5,149 bases of DNA, taken from Elusimicrobia bacterium CG08_land_8_20_14_0_20_59_10 (GTDB lineage Bacteria; Elusimicrobiota; Elusimicrobia; Elusimicrobiales; UBA9959). Positions 1 through 5,149 of this stretch are shown here, piece after piece. The notes under the pieces are model-generated. The model ran no database searches, had not been told where the DNA came from, and was given only the letters and a program-made list of their open reading frames with translations. Position 1 is the first letter of the stretch. Each line of letters starts with the position of its first letter. The position numbers and the translations under genes are program-made. The DNA is taken from contig PEXO01000055.1 of the NCBI GenBank assembly GCA_002779045.1, forward strand, positions 1-5,149, in the 5' to 3' direction.

Positions 1-1242
1 GAAATTTCGGGAAAGAAGCTTCAGGAGATAAACAACTTCCTGACCGCCCCCTCCAACGCGCTCACCGCGAACCTTATGAAGGTCATCGCGCAGTACGGGA
101 CCATCGAAGAGATCAACGCGAAGGCCGAAGCGGCACAGAACCTGGACAACCAGCTGGCGAACCTGCGCAGCATAAACTCCCCCTGCCTGGCCGACCTGGA
201 ATGGCTGATGCAGGTGAAGGCTGACAAAGCGTTCATCAGCATGGAAGAGTACAAGCAGCGGGAGCTTGGCGCGAACTATAGAACAACCAGCTTCGACTCC
301 GATTTCGCGGTTACGCTGGAGATCAGCGCCCTGCAGTATTTCCCCTGGCTTATCACGCAGGCCAAACGGGCCATCGAAAAAAAAGAGCTGATGCCCGGAA
401 GATACATCCGCGTCAGGTTCATGAAGGAGCAGGAGGCCCAGAATGACGGCGAATTGACGGCCATAGCGGCGGGCATGAATATCCTCGGCGCCACTTACGT
501 TGAGACGCTGGATACCAAGGGCACCGACGGTTCCAATGTCCACCTGGGCGGACCCGATACGATAACCGGTTACTTCGGGGGGATAGGCCAGCCGAACGAT
601 CACGCTTTGAAATGGGTGGACGAGTTCTTATATTACTACACCAAGTACGGAGTAAAGCAGGTCCTGAACGTCAACCCGGGAACCATACTCCTCAGCTATA
701 TGCTGCATAAGCTCGGAATAAACAACGAGTTTAAAATTTCGGTCTATATGGGCAATGACAACCCGTATTCCGTCCTCTGGACGCTGCTGACCGCCAGGCT
801 GTTCTCGCGCGACGACGGTTCGACGCCGCTCATCGGCTTTAACTTCTCCAATTCCGTCAACAACCAGACCATAGAGCTTTCAGCCCAGGTCCGCAGCGCG
901 CTCAACCTCGAGGCCTGCGTGCGCTTTGAGCACCATATCCTGGAAACCTGGAAATCCATAGTGCGCCAGCCTTATGACAGGACCGCGGAGCTGGTGGAAA
1001 TAGGGAATAAAGTAAAGAACTTAAGCGCCAAGCATGAGGGCGGGGCCATCAAGGTGGAAGAGAAGCGGGAGCACCCGTCGGATATCCTCGAGTATTTTAT
1101 TCCCAAAGCCGAGGTCGTGAGCCAGGGCCTGATGCCGGCGCTGGAGCAGAATTACCTGGACAAGCACGAGGCCGTCAATATGACGGCAAGCGCCCTTACC
1201 AAAGCCGGCATACCGGTTATAGCCGCGCCGGCCCTGCATTAA
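1..1242 (+). CDS. Unrecognised soluble protein, 5'-truncated by the window edge; probable (beta/alpha)8-barrel enzyme
   Basis: I do not recognise this family and assign no function. The reading frame is open from base 1 (first codons read EISGKKLQEINNFL), with codon choice like the rest of the gene, so the true start lies upstream. The ATG at 76 has no Shine-Dalgarno sequence and is probably internal. The visible 413 residues have no signal peptide or membrane segment, so the protein is probably cytosolic. Residues 1-125 look mostly helical. From about 133 on, hydrophobic strands repeatedly end in polar residues: IRVRFMKEQE (136-145), YVETLDTKGTDG (166-177), GGIGQPND (193-200), VLNVNPGT (221-228), ISVYMGNDN (246-254), IGFNFSNS (278-285), VRFEHH (307-312) and LSAKHEGG (341-348). 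That spacing resembles a TIM barrel with its active site at the strand C-termini; this is inference. The only cysteines are C62 and C306. The stop lies 11 bases before the aminotransferase start, indicating one operon and a likely metabolic link. Confidence 0.5.
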   Translation, partial: EISGKKLQEINNFLTAPSNALTANLMKVIAQYGTIEEINAKAEAAQNLDNQLANLRSINSPCLADLEWLMQVKADKAFISMEEYKQRELGANYRTTSFDSDFAVTLEISALQYFPWLITQAKRAIEKKELMPGRYIRVRFMKEQEAQNDGELTAIAAGMNILGATYVETLDTKGTDGSNVHLGGPDTITGYFGGIGQPNDHALKWVDEFLYYYTKYGVKQVLNVNPGTILLSYMLHKLGINNEFKISVYMGNDNPYSVLWTLLTARLFSRDDGSTPLIGFNFSNSVNNQTIELSAQVRSALNLEACVRFEHHILETWKSIVRQPYDRTAELVEIGNKVKNLSAKHEGGAIKVEEKREHPSDILEYFIPKAEVVSQGLMPALEQNYLDKHEAVNMTASALTKAGIPVIAAPALH

Positions 1243-1253
1243 AGACTGATGAG

Positions 1254-2414
1254 ATGAAGAACATCGCACCGGGGATGGACAGGATCTGCGGCGAGGGCGC
1301 CTTTGAATATCTCGCCAAGGCGCAGGCAGTGGAGCGGGAAGGCGGGAGCGTGCTGCATTTTGAGATCGGCCAGCCCGATTTCCCTACGCCAAAGCACATT
1401 AAGGAAGCCGCGTTCAAAGCCATAGAGACGAATTATACCGGCTACGTGGCGGCCGGCGGCATAGCGGACCTGAAGGCTTCCATCCAGGAAGAGATAAAAA
1501 AGACGCGCGGCTTTAAACCCGGCGCGGACCAGATACTGGTGCTTCCCGGGGCCAAGCCCGGCATCTTTTTCTCCATGCTGGCATTGGTAGAGGCGGGGGA
1601 CGAAGTGCTGTATCCCGATCCCTCCTTCCCCACCTACGGCTCGCTGGTGAAGTACCTGAAGGCCGTGGACGGGGCCATCCCGGTAAGGGAGGAGAATGAA
1701 TTCAGGCTGGATCCCGACGATATAAAAAAAAGGATAACAGCCGGCACCAGGCTTATCATCCTGAACAGCCCGCAGAACCCCACCGGCTCGGTGATGACCA
1801 GAGAGGAGCTTGCCGCCACGGCGGAACTCGCCCAAAAGCATGACGTTTATATACTGTCCGACGAGATCTACTCAAAGATGCTCTACGACGTTACCTTCTA
1901 TTCCCCGGCGGCGCTCGACGAAGCCAGGGAAAGGGTGCTTATCCTTGACGGCTTTTCAAAATCGTATTCGATGACCGGCTGGCGCCTTGGCTACCTGGTG
2001 GGGCCCCCGGCCCTCATTAAAAAGATGGAAACCTTGATGATCAACGCGCTCTCCTGCACGGCTTCCTTCGTACAGAAAGCGGGGATAGCCGCCCTGGAGG
2101 GCGGCCAGGAAGACCTGCATAAGATGATGGCCGCTTTCCGGGAGAGGCGCGACGCCACAGTTAAAGGCTTAAATGAAATTCCGGGTTTTTCCTGCCTGGC
2201 GCCAAAGGGAGCGTTCTACGCCTTTCCCAACATCAAAAAAACCGGCAAGACCTCGCGCGAGATGGCGGACCAGCTCCTTTACAAGGCCGGAGTCTGCTGC
2301 CTGCCCGGTTCCGCCTTCGGCCCCAGCGGTGAAGGCTACCTGCGTTTTTCTTACGCCACTTCGGTGGAAACGATCAACGAGGCTATGGGCAGGATAAAGA
2401 AAAGCCTGTCCTGA
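1254..2414 (+). CDS. PLP-dependent aminotransferase, class I/II (aspartate aminotransferase superfamily)
   Basis: This is a cytosolic fold-type-I enzyme that moves an amino group between an amino acid and a 2-oxo acid by way of pyridoxal phosphate. The 386 residues match the usual family length. Landmarks in order are: substrate-side loop EIGQPDFPTP (37-46); cofactor-phosphate loop PGAKPG (98-103); NPTG (175-178), whose Asn contacts the PLP ring oxygen; SDEIY (202-206), with D203 for the pyridine nitrogen and Y206; SKSYSMTGWRLGY (235-247), with Schiff-base lysine K236 and phosphate-binding R244; and GEGYLRFSYATS (359-370), with R364 for the substrate carboxylate. The segment GAKPGIFFSMLALVEAGDEV places it in a COG0436 branch usually annotated simply as aspartate aminotransferase. 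The true substrate cannot be read from the sequence. The ATG at 1254 gives the family's normal N-terminus. The only ribosome-binding signal is a weak GATGAG directly before it, and the upstream stop is 11 bases away, so translational coupling is likely. The ATG at 1275 is a less likely alternative start. Confidence 0.5.
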   Translation: MKNIAPGMDRICGEGAFEYLAKAQAVEREGGSVLHFEIGQPDFPTPKHIKEAAFKAIETNYTGYVAAGGIADLKASIQEEIKKTRGFKPGADQILVLPGAKPGIFFSMLALVEAGDEVLYPDPSFPTYGSLVKYLKAVDGAIPVREENEFRLDPDDIKKRITAGTRLIILNSPQNPTGSVMTREELAATAELAQKHDVYILSDEIYSKMLYDVTFYSPAALDEARERVLILDGFSKSYSMTGWRLGYLVGPPALIKKMETLMINALSCTASFVQKAGIAALEGGQEDLHKMMAAFRERRDATVKGLNEIPGFSCLAPKGAFYAFPNIKKTGKTSREMADQLLYKAGVCCLPGSAFGPSGEGYLRFSYATSVETINEAMGRIKKSLS

Positions 2415-2451
2415 CCGACGCCTTAACAGAGCATTAGCGCGGCCTTATATC

Positions 2452-4296
2452 ATGGAAATTCTGGCACCCGCAGGCTCAAAAGAATCATTTATAGCGGCCA
2501 TTAAAGCGGGCGCGGACGCCGTTTATGTCGGGCTTGAAGATTTTAATGCGCGCCTGAACGCAAACAACCTGAACCTCTACGACCTGGAAGTTCTGACGGG
2601 CTATGCGCATTCCCGGAACGTCAAGGTATACCTGGTTTTGAACATCCTGGTCAAACATGACGAAATAAGCGACGCGGTTCAAATGATCGCCCAGGTTTCC
2701 GGGATTGGGCTTGACGCGGTAATTGTGCAGGACCTGGGGCTGGCGCGCATCATAAAGGATTATTACCCCGACCTGCGGCTCCATGCAAGCACACAATTGG
2801 CGTGCCACAACTCTTCCGGGGCGAAGGTCCTGGCCGGACTCGGCTTTAAACGGGTCGTTCTGGCCAGAGAACTTACCCTCTCGGAAATAAAACTGATCAC
2901 AAAAGCGGACAAAACCATCGAATACGAGATCTTTGTGCACGGCGCGCTTTGTTTTTCCATTTCCGGGATGTGCCTGCTCTCCTCCTTGATCGGCGGGTTC
3001 AGCGGCAACCGCGGCCGCTGCACGCAGCCCTGCCGCAGGCTCTGGCACGGCAAAAAAGCGGCCGGCTACCTGTTTTCTCCGAGAGACCTGGAATTGTTCG
3101 ATCATTTAACAAAGCTCAGGGAAACGGGCGTTCATTCCCTGAAAATAGAAGGAAGAATGAGGAGCAGCGAATATGTTTACCGGGCAGTTTCCCAATATAA
3201 GACCGGCAAAAAGACAGAGGATTTCGCGCGCCGGAAATCAAGCTGTCTTTTGTCCGGACGCGACGACAAATTATTCGAACCCGGCAAAGCGCAATGCCTT
3301 GGCGTCAGGATAGGCGGATTCCCGGACTTTAAAGCAGGGGCCGGAGACCGGCTGCGCATCGTCAATCCGAAGACCGACCATAATCTTGTTTTCAAATATA
3401 CCGGGGAACTGCCGGACGCCGAAGGTTTCGAAAAAGGAGATCCGGTCTATTTAACCGGCTCCGGGGATTTTGACGAAAAGGCTTTAACCAGGGAATTAGA
3501 CGCGGTTTATGCCGCGCATCAGAGCAGCCACGTCGCCTGCACCGTCTTATCCAACCAATACACCAGCCTTGTCTCCGGGATGTGGCCCAGGCAGGAGCTG
3601 CAAAAAGAAAAACTTTGGTTCAAAGTCAAGAATGTCGAATGGCTGGAGCTGCTGAATTCCGGGAATATCATTTTTGCCGTTGATCAGAGCAATTTACGGA
3701 ACGTTCCGGGGAAGATTACGGTCGAACTGCCGCCTTTCATTGCGGAAAGGGAAATGAACAGTTACCGCAACATCGCTGCCAAAGGATATGTTTTGAACAA
3801 TATCTCCCACTTTGCTCTCGTTGGGGAAAACGCCGTGAAGATAGCGGGGCCTTTTCTGTATGCCTGGAACGCCTACGCCGCCAGGGCGCTGACGGACCTG
3901 GGGGTAAGCAGGTTCTTTGTGTCGTGGGAGGACGACACTTTGAATATCCGGCGGTTAAAGTTCCCTTTGATCGTCAATCTTTTCGGCAAGCCGGTTATCG
4001 CGCGGTCCAGGATGCTGACCAGAGAACACGATTACGGCACGGTCGTTTCCGATAAAAAAGACATCGAGCTTGAGCAGGTCATGGAAGGGAATCTGAGCGT
4101 TTTGGTCAGCAAGCTCCCCGTCATGCTCTTTAACGCGAAAGAAAAGCTGAAAAGCATAGGGATAAATGAATTCTGCCTGGACCTGAGCTATATTAAACCC
4201 TCTAAAAGCTTTTTAGAAGAGCTGATGGCCGCTTACGCGGACAACAGGAACTTCGAAGCGTCCACCAAGTTCAATTTCAAGAGAGGGGTGAAGTAG
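2452..4296 (+). CDS. U32 'peptidase' family protein, long two-module form; probable Fe-S RNA/cofactor hydroxylation protein
   Basis: The family was named for a collagenase-like activity. Studied bacterial members (RlhA for 23S rRNA, TrhP for tRNA, UbiU/UbiV for ubiquinone) instead act in hydroxylation, and UbiU/UbiV carry a [4Fe-4S] cluster. The start MEILAPAGS is the canonical U32 N-terminus, which fixes the ATG even though no Shine-Dalgarno is visible. Barrel elements follow: DAVYVGL (22-28), VQDLG (92-96) and HASTQ (111-115). The signature is at 159-194, with EIFVHGALC, SGMC, GNRGRC and QPC giving C167, C174, C190 and C194 as likely cluster ligands. SPRDL (209-213) and SLKIEGRMRSSEY (229-241) complete the module. 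Residues about 280-350 look like a beta-rich insert. From about 385 there is a second degenerate U32-like module (AGPFLYAWNAYA at 465-476; a YGRLPLM-like strand at 505-517), an arrangement recalling RlhA. Substrate and exact orthology are unresolved. Its 37-base spacing from the aminotransferase allows co-transcription. Its TTA leucine usage is clearly higher than that of its neighbours. Confidence 0.5.
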   Translation: MEILAPAGSKESFIAAIKAGADAVYVGLEDFNARLNANNLNLYDLEVLTGYAHSRNVKVYLVLNILVKHDEISDAVQMIAQVSGIGLDAVIVQDLGLARIIKDYYPDLRLHASTQLACHNSSGAKVLAGLGFKRVVLARELTLSEIKLITKADKTIEYEIFVHGALCFSISGMCLLSSLIGGFSGNRGRCTQPCRRLWHGKKAAGYLFSPRDLELFDHLTKLRETGVHSLKIEGRMRSSEYVYRAVSQYKTGKKTEDFARRKSSCLLSGRDDKLFEPGKAQCLGVRIGGFPDFKAGAGDRLRIVNPKTDHNLVFKYTGELPDAEGFEKGDPVYLTGSGDFDEKALTRELDAVYAAHQSSHVACTVLSNQYTSLVSGMWPRQELQKEKLWFKVKNVEWLELLNSGNIIFAVDQSNLRNVPGKITVELPPFIAEREMNSYRNIAAKGYVLNNISHFALVGENAVKIAGPFLYAWNAYAARALTDLGVSRFFVSWEDDTLNIRRLKFPLIVNLFGKPVIARSRMLTREHDYGTVVSDKKDIELEQVMEGNLSVLVSKLPVMLFNAKEKLKSIGINEFCLDLSYIKPSKSFLEELMAAYADNRNFEASTKFNFKRGVK

Positions 4297-4305
4297 AAGC
4301 GGCTC

Positions 4306-4320
4306 CGCGGGAATCCCGCG
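4306..4320. terminator. Short GC hairpin after the U32 gene, possible weak terminator
   Basis: CGCGGG (4306-4311) pairs perfectly with CCCGCG (4315-4320) across a three-base AAT loop, starting 10 bases after the U32 stop codon. The base after the stem is T, but there is no T-tract, so it does not meet the usual intrinsic-terminator pattern. It could instead protect the 3' end of the mRNA or pause RNA polymerase. Because the stem is symmetric, it would form in transcripts from either strand. Confidence 0.5.
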
Positions 4321-4326
4321 TCCTGA

Positions 4327-4354
4327 CTCCCGGTCACGGTGCAGACACCGGGAG
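4327..4354. terminator. Second GC hairpin in the convergent spacer, possible bidirectional terminator
   Basis: CTCCCGGT (4327-4334) and ACCGGGAG (4347-4354) form a perfect 8-bp stem with a 12-base loop, between the convergent stops of the U32 gene and the CPBP gene. Position and symmetry suit a shared transcription end point for both strands. No T-tract follows on either strand, so intrinsic termination would be inefficient. A Rho-assisted or mRNA-stabilising role is equally possible. The pairing is directly visible; the role is inferred from location. Confidence 0.5.
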
Positions 4355-4411
4355 CGCCACAGCGGACGGGGCACAGAAAGCCCGACAGCCGGCCTGGTTC
4401 CCTGCGGATGG

Positions 4412-5149
4412 TCAGGTAAGCCGCACGGCCAGGGCGAACAGGTTAATGAGCCCGTGGAGAAGAATGTTCACCGGCAGCCGCCGCTTTTTCTCGTAGACAT
4501 ACCCCAGCAGCAGGCCCACCGGGAAGACCAGCAGGATCGCCACCCCGTGGCCAGCAGCAAAGATCACGCTGGAAAAGAATAAAGCCCGCAGGAAGCTCAT
4601 CTTTTTCCGCAAAGCAGCATAAATGACCCTGCGGAACAACAACTCCTCCCCTATCGGGGTGAGAACGCACATGGTGAACAGTCTTAAAGCGAATCCCGGC
4701 GGGGAAACGCCCATAACCGCTTTAATGGCCGCGTAGGATTCATTATTGCCGCCGCCCAGACGCCGGACAAGTTCGGCTTCCGCGATGCCGGAGAAACGCA
4801 TAGCAAGCATCACAACCGCCAGCATAGCGCCTATTATAAGCAGATACACGGCAAAATATTTAAGCGCATCCAGGGCGTCTCTTCCGGCTTTGGCGTTCCA
4901 GTCCCGCCAGACCGCCTTAAAATCCACACCCAGGTCTTTGAGGACCCACAGGCCGAAAAGCGTGTAGCTGGCGCCCTGGATAAAAGCGCCGACTTCCGCC
5001 CGATCCAGGCCGAGCCCCAGTATATTGTCCAAAAGGCATATCGCCCCCACCGAAAACACCAGGGCCGGCACGAGCACGAACAACAAAAGTCTGAACAGGC
5101 TCCAGTAGGAATCGCAGGCCTTTATCCCGGAGAAGGGATTATCTTCCAT
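4412..5149 (-). CDS. CPBP-family intramembrane metalloprotease (CAAX protease / bacteriocin-processing type)
   Basis: This is a membrane-embedded protein of the ABI/CPBP family, related to eukaryotic Rce1. Studied members cleave prenylated or other membrane-associated peptides, act in bacteriocin self-immunity, or serve as scaffolds. All three motifs are present in order: EELLFR (E168, E169, R173); FAAGH (F197, H201), matching FxxxH; and HGLIN (H232, N236), matching HxxxN/B. The predicted catalytic glutamates and histidines are therefore intact. Hydrophobic segments lie at about 18-40, 55-71, 97-117, 154-166, 186-219 (probably two passes) and 226-243. Residues 72-95 and 119-150 look like polar loops. 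The length of 245 residues is typical. The ATG is the last three bases of the window, so the ribosome-binding site is out of view and a start further upstream cannot be excluded, although MEDNPFSG just before the first membrane segment is a plausible N-terminus. The gene converges on the U32 gene, with no visible bacteriocin or peptide partner, so its substrate is unknown. Confidence 0.5.
   Translation of the reverse strand: MEDNPFSGIKACDSYWSLFRLLLFVLVPALVFSVGAICLLDNILGLGLDRAEVGAFIQGASYTLFGLWVLKDLGVDFKAVWRDWNAKAGRDALDALKYFAVYLLIIGAMLAVVMLAMRFSGIAEAELVRRLGGGNNESYAAIKAVMGVSPPGFALRLFTMCVLTPIGEELLFRRVIYAALRKKMSFLRALFFSSVIFAAGHGVAILLVFPVGLLLGYVYEKKRRLPVNILLHGLINLFALAVRLT

Noticed and set aside
76..78. 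ATG as the start of the first gene
   Set aside because: There is no Shine-Dalgarno, and the same frame is open and well-coded back to base 1, so the gene is treated as truncated by the window edge.
1239..1841. 200-codon open frame on the - strand opposite the aminotransferase
   Set aside because: It lies wholly antisense to a gene with complete family motifs. Its translation is rich in H, G, R and Q with no recognisable domain, as expected of a GC-rich shadow frame.
2423..2451. Promoter-like TTAACA, 17 bases, TATATC before the U32 gene
   Set aside because: The -10-like element abuts the ATG, so transcription would begin inside the gene, after the start codon supported by the conserved N-terminus. 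The match is also weak.
2485..3105. 206-codon open frame on the - strand opposite the U32 gene
   Set aside because: It is antisense to the most conserved part of the U32 protein, has a low-complexity-looking composition and no motif, so it is a shadow.
4388..4393. GCCGGC palindrome in the convergent spacer
   Set aside because: A six-base palindrome is expected by chance in GC-rich DNA, and there is no loop or flanking extension to suggest a site.
4746..4967. 73-codon open frame on the + strand within the CPBP gene
   Set aside because: It is antisense to the CPBP coding sequence, which has intact catalytic motifs. It is rich in P, R and S with no start signal.

Overview
The window looks like a gene-dense piece of a moderately GC-rich bacterial chromosome. 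It holds three co-directional genes on the + strand, the first cut by the left edge. A single gene on the - strand converges on them and starts exactly at the right edge. There are no RNA genes, insertion sequences, phage genes or CRISPR repeats. Nothing fixes the organism. The gene content (an aminotransferase of a lineage I associate with several deep bacterial phyla, a long U32 protein, a CPBP protease) would suit an anaerobic or candidate-phylum bacterium such as an Elusimicrobiota-like lineage, but this is only an impression.

Layout: positions 1-1242 carry the 3' part (413 codons) of a soluble protein that I do not recognise. Its pattern of strands ending in polar residues suggests a (beta/alpha)8 barrel enzyme. 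Only 11 bases later, 1254-2414 encodes a complete fold-type-I PLP aminotransferase (386 aa) with every catalytic landmark intact. After a 37-base gap, 2452-4296 encodes a 614-residue U32 'peptidase' family protein. It has the four-cysteine cluster of the iron-sulfur RNA/quinone hydroxylation branch and a second, degenerate U32-like half. A 115-base convergent spacer (4297-4411) holds two GC-rich hairpins without T-tracts. Then 4412-5149 (- strand) encodes a CPBP-family intramembrane protease-like protein with all three motifs.

How they may work together: the unknown protein and the aminotransferase are close enough to be co-transcribed and translationally coupled, which suggests a shared role in amino-acid or amine/2-oxo-acid metabolism. 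The U32 gene could be read from the same transcript, but its synonymous codon use differs (many more TTA leucine codons) and its family role is RNA or cofactor modification, so a shared pathway is less likely. The CPBP gene is a separate unit. The most promising target is the unrecognised barrel-like protein and its link to the aminotransferase. I see no clear evidence of a new multi-gene system.
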